Of a stretch of DNA of 64,000 nucleotides, positions 32,479 through 46,000 are shown in pieces. The position numbers and the translations under genes are program-made. The notes below the pieces were generated by a model. That model was not told the DNA's origin, did no database searches, and worked only from the letters and a program-made list of their open reading frames with translations. Position 1 is the first letter of the stretch; each line of letters begins with the position of its first letter. Where the stretch lies: positions 19,462,598 to 19,526,597 of the forward strand of contig NC_135560.1 of assembly GCF_964340395.1 (NCBI RefSeq). Direction: 5' to 3'. This DNA is from Glandiceps talaboti (lineage: Eukaryota; Hemichordata; Enteropneusta; Spengelidae).

Positions 32479-35400
32479 TTCTTCTTGTTGTTCTTGTTCT
32501 TGTTCTTGTTCTCAAATTTGTAGAAAAACAGAATGTTATATCCTTTACAGTAGAGATGGGACTCCAAACACAGTCAATATTATATCAATGGCATTTCATT
32601 TACCAGATAACAGGCAGAGTTGTTTGATTTTAGACCATAAACTGTACTGAAGCTGTGTACTCACCAATCAGGTGTTCAATACTTGGCTGTTGATCACCTA
32701 AATCTTCTAATAGTTCATGAAGTGGATCACTGGCATCAGGTGATATGGCGTCTTGGTGTTCAAGTAACAACTACAAATGAAACAGTACTATGTGAATATT
32801 GGGTCTAACTCTACACGCATGTATTAGGCTACCTCAGTCAGTAACTAGGACATGTGCTTTGCATTGAGGCCACAACAAGTTTCTTCCTTACTCTCTATCT
32901 GTATAGATAGATAGCCATTGCTGAAAAGCATTTATGATTAGGTGATGCATAAAAATTTCATGCAAAGTATATCCGACTTGTCACAGACAGGAAGTACTTT
33001 ATGACATAAAACCTACTTTTTGACACTGAGAGAAATGCACAATGTATATAAGCATATTTGGTGGAAACGAGTTTTATCATCTACTCAATTTATTTTACTG
33101 ATCATAAATTTGTGAAAAAAATATAAGCAATGCTCTACACACATATTTGCCAAACTACTATCAAGATATATATCGTATACTACTTACTTGATGGGTGTCA
33201 CAAATTTCCTGTGCTGAGATATAAATGACAGGTTTGGTAGTTGTAGTGAAGTCTGTGAACTCATCCATGTTAAATTTGGTTTCTAATTCTGGAACCTGGC
33301 AGGCTGCAGCGAAGTATTGCCTAAAATAAGAAATAAATTGAATAACAGTGTAATGTAATCATTAGTTGTGTCCAGTAAACACTGTAGTTGTCAACAAGTC
33401 ACTAATCAGGAATGTGCCATTATGTCATACTATATTTATGATGTCAAAGTTTTAACAAAACCATCTATACTACTCAACCTCAATCTATGATATACGAATG
33501 TGATTATGTATACACATGACAGTATCTAAAGTTTTTATCCTATCTGATCCGTGAATCATTTTTAAGATTTTTATTTTTTATTTTTAATATGTCCATTCCA
33601 TTGGTCCATGTTAAGTAGTTTTGTATGTTTCAAACGGAAATTTGAGGTCTGTGATCTTAGACTGTTAAACTAGATTGCTGACCACAACATTTGGTGATTA
33701 TGTTTTGTCTGTTGTGGGGGGCATCTCTTTGGAACAATGTTCCAATAGGGAACTTGCAAACCTGCCATGTTGAATGCTGCATCATGGGAAATGTGATAAT
33801 AAATACTAATCAATTAGCATTATAAACAATGTTGATACATTGTTTGTAACCACAAATAATCAATTCATAGTTACCCTGACCATTGTGGGAGGTTTATTTT
33901 AGCAGTAGCTCCAGATTAGGTTTTATGATAAGCTCAGATAATCCCATAGTCCTTTGCGTCTGAGCATGCTCAGTCTGGAATGCAAGTTCCCTATTCACAT
34001 CCATATCTGAAACCATGACAAGGGATGATCACAGACTAAAAACTAATAATTCTTACCTGAATTTAATGTGTGCTTCTGATACATATTCATTGAGAGATGC
34101 CATGTATACACTTTCACCCTCAAACTACAAGACAAAATAACAAACTCTATGTTACTGACAACGACATACAAATAAAGAAGAGAGATTACAGGTCAAAGTT
34201 GAACACAGGTCATGCAAGAACCTTCACCAGTATGATCCAAGTATCACCATTTATGACAATGATAGCTGGAAAGTGTATGACAAAGAGGCATGCAGACTTT
34301 CAGTTCAGAACTTGTGAAACTGCAAAGATAGTCTTCCTAAAATAGATGTGAAAAAAATGTTGCATTATGGTAATAGAAGATAGCAAAAAAAGTGGTCTCA
34401 AAAGAACTGTTTCCCTATTTTCATGGGTTACAAATAACCATAAATGTTACCTCACATTTTTGCACTAATGTGAAGTCAATTTTAGGTTCACTCTAAATAG
34501 TGTATCTGTATGTACTCTTAGTCTGTAGGATATGCCATGTTGGGGCGCCCTCACTCATCAGTCAACTTCTTTCACAGTGAGATATATAGTGGATGAGTAG
34601 CCTGATGTGTGAGGGCGCTATGACATGCCGTATCTTACAGACAACTGATGGTACATGTACTCCAATATTCAGGATCCCCTTAACATCACAAACCTATAAA
34701 GACTGAAAGACAAAGCAACTGACAGAAATGAAAATAGACAAAGAAGAACTCTGAATTCTGTAAGAAGAACACCCTATGACACAGAATCAGATGAAACCTG
34801 GGTGATTTCTAACATGCAAAAAAGTAGTTCCATTAAAAAGATGGTAACGAAGTTTTGAGAGAAGTCGTATCAAAAGTTATCCATGTATCAAGTCTGATAC
34901 AGTATTTGTATTTACAAATTTTACTCTGGGATTCTGCCTATGAATAATATCATTGTGAACCATACATTTCTACACTGTGTCACACCGCCTTCATTGGCCT
35001 CCTCTCTGTGTGACAGGTTGACCAATGTGTGAAGGTGCCACATCATGGCATACCTTACAGACCAGAAGAGACTGAGTTCCTAGTCATTGGTGGATCTAAC
35101 AGAACTGGCGACCCACCAATGAAGATATCAGTCTCTACAAAATATTTGACTGTTAGAAATGTATGATTCATATTATATATAAAGTTTGTATGATACCCGG
35201 TACATGAAGTCATTTTTATCAACCTTAGGTGAATTATCTCATGCATAATAACCTTATAGTATTAAACATACGTAGAGAAAAGAGCCTGAAGATGAGGCAT
35301 GGTTCTGCAACACTTAAAGAATTGAATGACATTGAATAATGCACTGTACATGCAAATAATCAACACCATAATCTTTGTTATATTTATTCCATCCATTTTG

Positions 35401-38400
35401 ATTTAATATAAAAACTGTATCGTATACAGTAAACACACCCGACAGCCAAATCCTTAGATGTTAGATGGTACAAGTGACATGCAATGTATACGCCATATAG
35501 AATACACAACAGACTCATCACTGGCAGTGACATGCAAGTAGGTGCAAGCCCTATATATGTTAGAATGACATGCATTGTCAAACTAGCCAACATTGCCAAA
35601 ATCCAACTTTTGTCGGTGGTTGTAACAGGGTATCCAACAAGTCCCATGGCTGCAGACTTACCGAATACTCCTGATCAAGATTGAAAATATAATAAATAAA
35701 TAAATAAATAAAAAACAAAAATGAAACAAAACACCATGAGATGAAAACTAAATAAACATATATGAAATATACTATTTGAAAAAAAAAATCATGTATCAAA
35801 TTAAAAATAAACATAAAGAAATGAAAATGAAATAAAAATAAAATAATTTTAAATAAATTAACAGAAAAGCAATGTAATGACAAACATTGGTAACAGGATG
35901 TGGCATAAACTGTTTAGTAATACTAGCAAAATTAGAAACAAATGCATATGAGTAGTGATTTCATGGATGGATCAATGTGTTTTGCCAATCACTGCATATA
36001 TATCATAATGCATACTTTAATATCATAAATGACAATTCACGCAGCCCAATCATACAACTCACATGATAAAAATTATACTGATTACTGAAAAAACAAACTT
36101 GGTGGTTTTTCCTTTACAATGATGCTACTTACACATGGTATAAAGGAAACTGATTTGACTATTAGTCCAATTATTTTGGAAGAATTCACATCTATGCAGC
36201 ATTATGCTAATGCATTGCTAAGAAAGAATCAACCAAAGCCAGCATCTATCAAATGGTTGAATATAAAATTACTATGAAAGAAAGCCACAGGAAGACAAGC
36301 AACAACCTGGTTGACGGATTTCATCCACAATTTTATAGTCCTTATCTTTTTCAAATTATAGACAAAGAGAAGTATACCCCTACCATTTTATTGGATGCTG
36401 CAAACTGTAAAATCTTGGCAATAGATCCCAGATTTCTTCTCTTCTGCATTGTAAGTCCTCTTTCTGGGCCAACATCAATAATATCAAATGCATCGGGTGC
36501 TACAATAGCTGGATTCATGTAGCGGTAATACACCAAATTACCAATCACCTGTAACAATGGGGAAAAGAAATATATTGGATAAATATTGCTAACTGTTAAA
36601 TTTTGATTGCACAACTCTGGTTATACATACAGTATGTATATACCAGAATTGTTTCTACAGCTAAAACAGGAAGGGTTTGCCTGAAGAATATATATACACC
36701 ATACATTATCAAATTTGTGAGCTCTGCTTGTCAGTATGGACTAGTTTAAAATCAGCAATGAAATAAGTTACCTTCTTTTGCAAAAAGGAAATCTATTCTC
36801 TTGGTCGATGCAATTCAATTTCTGTGCACTCATTTCTTATTCAGAGGTGCAGTAGTTTATAAAGTTGGCTACAGCAATATCTCATTGTTTTTTTTGATGA
36901 AAACTTTTGAATACAGAAAGTGAATCAATCTCAATTCAAAATACATGTATGTACATTGTACTCGACTGTATTTCTTAGACATGGGCTATCTATGTTTTAA
37001 ATTAATGTTAGGTAAATTTGACTTCATAAACCAAGTGAATGTAACACATGTCCATGCTTTTCATAAGCATAGTATTTTAATACTTTTATCACAGTATGTT
37101 GATGCATTTGTTCATTTGCCACTGTTAAGTCACTTTTAATCTATTCAATACTGGGGTAAACACTTTTCCATATAAATAATACAGTAATCGGGGACCAAGT
37201 TAAAGTTTTGATTATCTTGGCTCAGACAACCAATGTTGAGATTTAGGTCACTAGATATACTGTTCAGTGAAGTAACTGTTAATCAAGTTACCGTACTTTC
37301 TATGTTTTGACATGCAACAGTACATACATTTATCATTTAGTACAACAAAGAGTTTTAGTCTAGCTTGTCTGGAAAACTATGTGCCCTATATAACTGCATG
37401 AACAGAACTCTGTCCTGAATAACAATGTTTGCCCTCTGACCTCCCATGAGAGCCTTTATGTGCTTGAAGTTTGGTATGTGTACCATGACGACAGACTGAA
37501 TAACAATACACAGCCATGCCACAGTGTAAGAGCCACTAATAAATTAAGGGGTACACAAGATAATCATTTCTGAGAATTCAAGTAGTTCCTGATCAAGTGT
37601 CGTTTAGTGATATATGTATCATTGACCAACATGGCGACTGCTATTCCAGACTTGGAAACATTTCTAAAAGAACTTGGAGAAGATTATCTGTCCTGTACAA
37701 TCTGTTTAGAGCAGTACAAGAATCCTAAAGTGTTACCATGTGATCATACGTTTTGTCAAGAATGTCTGATTAAGATCGTTGAAAGAGAAGGTAGGTTGCA
37801 GTGCTTGGTTTGTGACACACCCTGTGAGCTACCAAATGGTAATGTAACTGAACTGAAAGCTAACTTCTTTATGAACTCACTGCTTGACATAGTTGGGAGA
37901 TGCCAACCAACCGAAGTGTCTGAACCAGGGCTTTGTGAAGGATGTGATGAAAACACAGCAACAAACAGGTGTGTAGATTGTAGTATCAACTTTTGTTCTT
38001 CATGTACTAAGGCCCATAGAAGAGCTCTAGTATCTAGAAACCACACCATTATTACAGTTGATGAATATAAGGAAGGAAAGCTTGGCAGTCGTTTACAACC
38101 CAAGAAAGTCTACTGCAACATTCATCCAGAAAATGAAGTCAAATACTACTGTGAGACCTGTAAGGTTACTGTGTGTACTGACTGTGCCTTTATAAAGCAT
38201 CGAACTGCTGAACATGTACACAGAGATCTACAAGGAGCAGCAGATGAATTCATCATACAGTTGAAAGAAATGGTGGTAGAGTTGAGACAGAAAGAACGGG
38301 AAAGTGAAATTTGTAAATTAGAAGCCATAAAGAACAGAAACCAACTTCAACTTAAGTGTCAGGAAGAAGAAATGAGGGTGAGAAAGAAAGCAGAAGAGGT

Positions 38401-41400
38401 CATAGAGAAAGTAAAGAAGGAAGAGAAGAGACTTGTAGAGGATTTGAAGACAGAGTATGGACAGAAAGTGAAAACTGCTGAAGTCCAAATAGATGAATGG
38501 GAAATGAAACATGGCAACATTTCAAGTACATGTGGTTATCTAGAAGCACTGACGCATCATGGGAGTGCTGCTCAACTGATCACTAATAAACAGACAACAG
38601 TACAGCATGTTGAAGGACTTATCACCATGGAAACCAAACCAAACATAAATCCAGGACTTATTGACTTCAAGCCAAATGCAGAAGTTCCCTTCCATGGGAT
38701 GTTGGGAATGCTGTGTAGGAAGACTGACAAAGTTGAAGTAGCAATAGATACCAGTAATGTTGTACACACAGCTATTCCAGACATGGAAAGAATGATGGCA
38801 AGCCATGTTGTCATGTCAACAGGTCATCTTCCAACAGAGTCTTCTAGTATGTGGAGATCACAGGAATCAGCTGATGGGACATGGCAGTTTCCAAAACTGG
38901 TCACAAATATGGATACAAGCATCAGGGGTCAAAGATCAACAGGTGACCACAATAATACCAAGGCACTGAAACCAGCAATGCCAGAGATATGTGCCTCCCA
39001 GTGTACAGTTGAAAACATACCTAAGAAGCTGTTTGAAGGTGAACAGGGTAACATAGTGATTAGAACTAAAGACAGCCAGGGGAGACAAGTCACAGTACCA
39101 ACACCAGCTGTGAAGGCTGAGATAAGAAAACCAGATGGTACAAGAGAAGATGTCAAAGTAACTGACAACAGAGATGGTACACTAGTATTCACTGTCAGAG
39201 GAGAAATGGTAGGCAGACACCAAGTTACCATGGCAATTGGAGATCAACCAATACAAGGATCACCTTTCAATATTCCTGTTACTAAAAGAGTGGTGAAGAC
39301 CTTGGGGAAGAAGGGTAGTGGGAAAGGATGTTTTAATGGCCCAGTCAGTGTCATCTTGAATAAAAGAAGACAATTTGTAGTTGCTGAGCTATTCAATAAA
39401 CGAATACAAGTCATAGATAGGGAAGGAAATCACATTAGATTTATTACATTCACTCAGTTCAAGAATGCCTTCTGGCCAAGAGATATAGCAGTGTCAGATG
39501 ATGGAAATTATTTCATGACAGACCGAGATAACCACCAAATAGTTGTAAGTGATGAGGAAGGAAAATTTATCAGATGTTTTGGACAGAATGAAGTGAAGTC
39601 TCCATGGGGTATAGCTATCAGTCCTGTAGATGGTGCTGTTTATGTGACTGATTGGGATGGCCATAGAGAAAGTGGAACTGACAAGACAACACACTGTATC
39701 AGAAAATACACCCAGTATGGTAAATACATCACAACATTTGGCAGCCATGGAAGTGGACCAGCTCAATTCAGAGGACCTACACGTCTTTGCATTAGCAGAC
39801 AAGGAAGACTGTATATACCTGACCGTAACAACAACCGTGTACAGGTGTTTAGCCAAGATTGTAAACTTCTACACAGCTTTGGTTCAAAGGGGGAAGAAGA
39901 TGGAAAGCTATTGTGGCCACAGTCAGTGGCCGTAGATAAGGATGAATTTGTGTATGTTGCAGAAGAGATGGGCAATAACAGAGTCCAGAAATTTGACAAT
40001 AAGGGTAACTTCATATGCCGTATTGATAGAGAAGAGGATTCGTTGGAAAGACCAAAGGCTGTGGCACTAACTGAGGATTGGCCTGTCAAAATTGTTGTAG
40101 CAGATGACAAATCTCATTGTGTGAAGGTATTCACACAGTGAACAGAGAAATCAGTGACTCCAACTCACACCTTCTGGTGTGTCAAACAGTGGAATATATG
40201 ATATCCCAGCACTTGTGACAAAGTGACATATATGATAGCCTAGCACTTGTAACATGATATTGACATGACTGTACAATTATTCTGTACTACAAAATTGATT
40301 TTGATATATTCTCTATACAAATTATGCACCATTCACTACCACAAATAAAGGGATAGCCCCACTAACAGTGAGGCAGCGTGCTCCTCAAAAAACTCTTGGA
40401 GGACAGAGTTAAATTTGCTATGGATGTGGACACAATGTTTTGTATCGCTCTAACAGTATTTTACAGGATGCCACCAAAATTAAATAACAAGTTAAGGAAA
40501 TGTATGCAAGCGTTACTAAATTTCCTACAACATCAAGGTTCCTTCCTTATCTAAAACACTGCACCCCTCTCCACCATCAACCTGACTACTTGGAGGTTAA
40601 AAGTTCTGTAGTTTTATTTTTGCAAATAAAGAATACAGACAGAAAAAAGATAATAATTTGTATTGAAACCTACCTTTAGAATATCTCCATCTGAAGCATC
40701 AGGAAACTTCTCATCTAGTGAATCACACAAGACTTTACAAACAATACGAATACCATACCTGATGAAAAGAAAAATATAATCAATGTCAATCATACTGTAA
40801 GAAAATACCATCTTTGTACAGTTAGTTGTTTTGACCAATCACATGTAAACGTTATGGCAATACTGGTTTACAGGATTTGAAATAAGTTCAGACATTTAGT
40901 TTCAACCTTTCATGTGGTTTGCCTTTAGACTTCAAATCAATAACATCATATAGTTTCTGTCAAGTCTTTTTTTTATCATACCTGTATTGAATCCCAATTA
41001 CCCTATACTTAGATCTTATAGTTTACTATGTGTCCATTTGTACTAGTTAAACTGTAAGTTTTAACTCAACCAAAGTATTTTTACAAGCCACGATCCAATC
41101 AACTAACCAACCAATCAACAACTGATATAATTATGATCCAACCAATCAACAACTGACATTACTATCATCCAACCAACCAACAACTGACATCATTATGATC
41201 CAACCAATCAAGAACTGACATCATTATGATCCAACCAATCAATGACATGCAGTCCTTCAGTTCTTGTGGATATTTATCTTCTTATTGAACTGGACTAAAC
41301 AAAGTATTTTAAACGAATGTCAAATTCTATACTTGGTATACTTACGGTAATTTATCCACACTGTTGATAATAGATTGAAAGAATTTATCACTGAGTTTAT

Positions 41401-42993
41401 GCAGTACAGCTATACTTTGACTCAATTTCACCTGCACTTCTTTCAGTTTTAACGCTTGCTCTATGGTTACATCATATGGTAATTTACTGTAATGAAATTG
41501 AAAAGAAATTAAATACATTCAGTAAAATTCTTAAAGTTGCTAGCTGTTTCTTTAAAGTAAATTGTCAGAACGTCTTGATTTCTACAGGGCTGATGTTGAT
41601 GAAACTTTGGCAATCGAGGTCTTGGTTTACTGAGATAGACACAAACTAGAACTATTGTTCTTCGCTGTGGTAGATTACACAAGTGGGTTATAGTGGTTCC
41701 TCTGTTCTGTGAATCTAATCACCCTGTGGTCAAGATAGTGTAAACATTGGAAGTCTACAACCATTGGTAGATTACACATTCAAGTGGGTGATAATGGTAC
41801 CTCTGCTGTGTAAACCACCCTGTGATCAAGATAGTATAAACATGGGAAGTCTCCATAAATGTGCTCTGAAAGATCATGGAAGTCATCAAAAATGCCACCC
41901 CACAGTGACAGTGACTAACCAACAACCATTCAATAGCTTGTATTGACATGTTGTAACAATAGTTTCAGTTTGTGTCTATCTTGGCACACCAAGACTTTGC
42001 ATGCCAGAGTAGTTTTTTTTTAGTGTGTTATCATCAATGTCAACATAATCCATCAAAACCATGTATATTGTACCCTTACCTTTTCTCTCCTGTCTGAGAT
42101 TCCATCTGGTTAACACATGCCTTGTAGATATCTACAGGGTTGGTATTGATATTTAGTGTGTTATCATCAATTATTTCTTTTACCAAGGGTTGTAATATCT
42201 CTCGTAAAGCACTTTGTCCTTTAGCATCTCTTTGAGCCCTGTGTGTACAATAATATATCATCAATAATTTCTTTAATACCAAGGGTTTTAATATCTCACA
42301 TAAAACACTTTGTACCTCTCTAAGGCCTGTGTGCAGATAACGCTAACACTGAATATGCAATGACATCATTTTGAGAAGTTTACATGTAACACTTTCCATA
42401 ACCACAAATAAGGAGTCCTTCATACCTCTGAGTGTATCCATGGCAATAAAGGATGCTGTACAGAGTACAATAAGTTTGTCTGGATTTTTCCTTCAGGAAA
42501 TATATTTAGGTTCCAAAATAATGAACATAAGTGGTAAATGCTAAATATTTACTTACCAATTTACTTGATAAGATTAGAGACAATTTTTAAAGACTGACCT
42601 GTTATAGTTGAGTACCATCCGTATCACCATGGGATCACCAGTTATCATGTCCTGAAGTTTATCAACTTTAAGTCTGGATAAACAAGAAAAAAAGTAATAG
42701 TAGTGTGATATACTTGGTGAAATTACTGTGTTTGTGTTTAGGTCTCCTTTTCATCATATTTGGAAAGACATAACTAGATGTGATTATTTTTAAGAACAAT
42801 TTCACACCTGGTTACATGAAATATACTTCTGCTATGCCATGTGCAAATACATTGTATTTTGTAACAATATGAGTGTTGGTACTCAGTAAAGCTGAATCTG
42901 TCGATATCATTAGTGAGACTACAGATGACTACAACTTGTCAATACTGTTATATATACTGCAAATAATTTGAGATCCTGTAACATATTCTTGAT

Positions 42994-43059
<66 letters not shown>

Positions 43060-46000
43060 ACTCTTCCCTAAGTATTATAGCTTGGATTCTACTTTACTGG
43101 GCTAGTTTCAATCCCAGGTCATCATAGGTCATTTGTATCATCTTATCAGTGGTGCCATGACGATTACACGAGATAATTCTCTTTTTAATGGCTAATTTTT
43201 TTCACAGCCGTAACAAACTGTTTTTCACACCAATCCTAATCAAAGATGGCCTTTAACCAGTATCTGATAAATACATCAATAGTCACCTCTCTGTAATAAT
43301 AGTATTTATAATCTACACAAAATGAAAGAAAGTTCTCACCTTACTTCTTCCTGTATAGCTGTCTCATACAGTTTAAGCAGTAGGTATTCTTCTCTTTGAT
43401 TGGAGGCATAATTATACAGTGTGAGAATCACAGACTGCATGAATTTATTGGTGGCATTAGGGGGCATTTCAAATATCAACTTAGCTAAGTAGTTTGGCTG
43501 TGTTTGCAGAAGATAGAAAAGATGTTGGTAGGCTTCCAGTTTCTCACGTTTCTCTTTACTTAGTGACTTCAATCCCATCACACTTGATGTCCGACTTGTG
43601 TCAACCTTTTCTCTCTTCAACTTCTTTCCATGCATCACAACATCCTGTAAAAAGACAGAGATTACGCTTATAAAAATTAAACCTGTCTGTACCTAATTAC
43701 TATTGATGTGCATGAAGAAGGTTCAGTGTCAGCCCAATGTTAGCACTGAGATGGACTGATGCTAACATTATCCACATCACCACATATACTCACAGACTAA
43801 AAACTATTATCACAAAAATAGTCCTGTAATCTTGGATCTGCATTTTTGGAGTTGCTGAATAGAGCTGACAGGTGATGAGTATCTCTGTCTGGATGCAGCG
43901 CCCTCAGTGGCAACCTTGGTTGCATTTAAAGTAAGCAGGTTCGGTTGAAGATCTGGCAGCTATGCTATCACAGAAGTAACAATGATCTCACCTGTAATGT
44001 GATTCTGTTTCTGACCAGCAATCCTATTTTGATATCCATCATGTTTAAATCGATTTCTAATCTCTGATTGGCTCTGATATCAGTTACAACTTGGGCACGT
44101 AACTTTTGTAAGTCTGAAAGACAAAGATGATAAATAGAACTAAAACTTGTATATATGTATGTATAAATATGACATAACATGATGATTATTCATGGTTGAA
44201 CAATGAATACTCATGAGATTTACACAGAAGGCAATGAAGTGACTTATTTGATTCAAATACCTGACCATGAACACAACTGCTTACCTAACTCTTCCTGCAT
44301 GTCTGCATCATTACTGTCCAATAAATGTATAAACTTTCTGACCACAGATAGTGGTGGATTTTCTGAATGCACTGCAAAATAAAATGTCAAAGAATGTCAA
44401 AATGCACTGTATATAAAGTAGTACAGTTCAAGTGACTAAAATCGTCACATAACTTTGAAGTTGTTACCAATATTTATTATGAATTCACCATGGATACAGT
44501 GAAATTCAAACAAGTTGCAATCAACTGAATGAAAAGGTGAAATTGACAAAATGGAATGTTATTCAACCAAGGTTACTTACTGAGTGCAAAATAGTCCTGC
44601 CTTGCCATATTTGACCGTACAAATGCCTGTATCTTGACAATGGCATCTTCCTGCAATACAAAAAGTATGTGACATTATAACATAAGCCATTTTCTATAAA
44701 ACCAGGATTAACAGATGATACTTTAAAGCAAAGTTAGCTAGAAGTCATTAATCATGAATATTCTAACTTTTCAAATGAAATTGTTAAGTTTTCAGTTCAA
44801 AGGGCGACTTCAAGTTTGTCCTCTCTAACTGGTTATGTTCTTTCCCTCATTGTGTCTATTTGCTACCCCTTCAGATCTCTCATCCCAATATGTTCTTCAC
44901 ATGTTTATGTGATGACAATTCTGTAAAATTCATACAGAAAATGTTTTACATTATAATTAGAAAAGTTTTAAATGATTACAACCAAAAATTGTTAGACTGT
45001 TAAAACATCATACAGGAAATCCAACAGGTTTTTCAGAAATACAGGCCAAGTGACTGCAAACTTGTCAATGTACAGTTGCAGACCAATGTTCATCTTGTAT
45101 CTCAGAAGTCAAACAAAGTCAGTAAAACTGATATACAGTAAAGGGGTCAGAATATTCACGCTGTATCTGCCTATACATTTAGATACTCACATTGCTTCTG
45201 TAAAATGTCTGCCTTTCTTTAAAGTTCTTCCTGGCTAGCCACATTCTTACAAGTGCCTGGAGCTGTGAACATGAAGCATGAAAGAACAATAAACCATTGT
45301 ATCATGAAATCATAAATTCTTGGCGAATTCATATGAATACATATTTACCCTACTCCAAACAGTGACATATATTGTGAAAGTGCAGTACAAGTGATAAGTA
45401 TGGTGCAATATAGTCTTGTAACAAGACCTTGGATCTCATACCTTGATGACTTCATTCTGTGTAGTGTTCAAATATTCCACTCTGTCTTTGTACTGTTTGC
45501 GTTGTTTCATCATTCTCCACCAAGACTGAAAATAAAGAAGGGGTAAATAAAATTTTATTAACAATTATACTTTATTAGTATTACATGAGATTTACAAAGT
45601 TACAACATTATTCAATCTCAACAATGGCAGATATTTCACTTAGAATAGAATGACTACAAGTACTAAAATGTTAACCAGTACACATAACATAAATTGATAA
45701 GCTGAGAGCTTTCGACCGCAAACTGTCAGCCTGTTCACACTATGATAGAGGGCGCTGTTTATTATCAACTGCAAGCTGTCATTCTTGTTCACTGTATGAT
45801 AGATGGTGATGTTTATTATCAAATGCAAATTGTCAGCCTTTGTCAATCCATCGTAGATGGCAGTTTATTATGGTCACATATAGAATGGGACACTTTTTAA
45901 AAATACATATCATTGATGAAATCAGACAAGATAAATAAAACAAACAAAAGAAAATCAGATATCAAATATGTATACAGTTTAAATACAGAGAAATGCTAAT

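Larger units (their letters stand above)
36549..40673. other. 4.1-kb IQGAP intron hosting the nested TRIM-NHL gene
   Basis: On the minus strand it begins GTAGGT (next to exon 40674-40758) and ends ACAG (next to exon 36384-36548). Apart from the TRIM-NHL gene at 37631-40141 and its presumed untranslated flanks, 36549-37560 shows no feature and 40350-40673 shows none. Confidence 0.85.

Noticed and set aside
32223-32650. Open frames with Arg-, Ser- or Thr-runs
   Set aside because: Produced by the GTC/GTT trinucleotide tract within an IQGAP intron.
37631-40349. TRIM-NHL gene as a recent processed retrocopy
   Set aside because: The gene is intronless, but I see no A-tract after the candidate poly(A) signal and no obvious flanking direct repeats, and the frame is fully intact. 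An old retroposition remains possible; a recent one is not supported.
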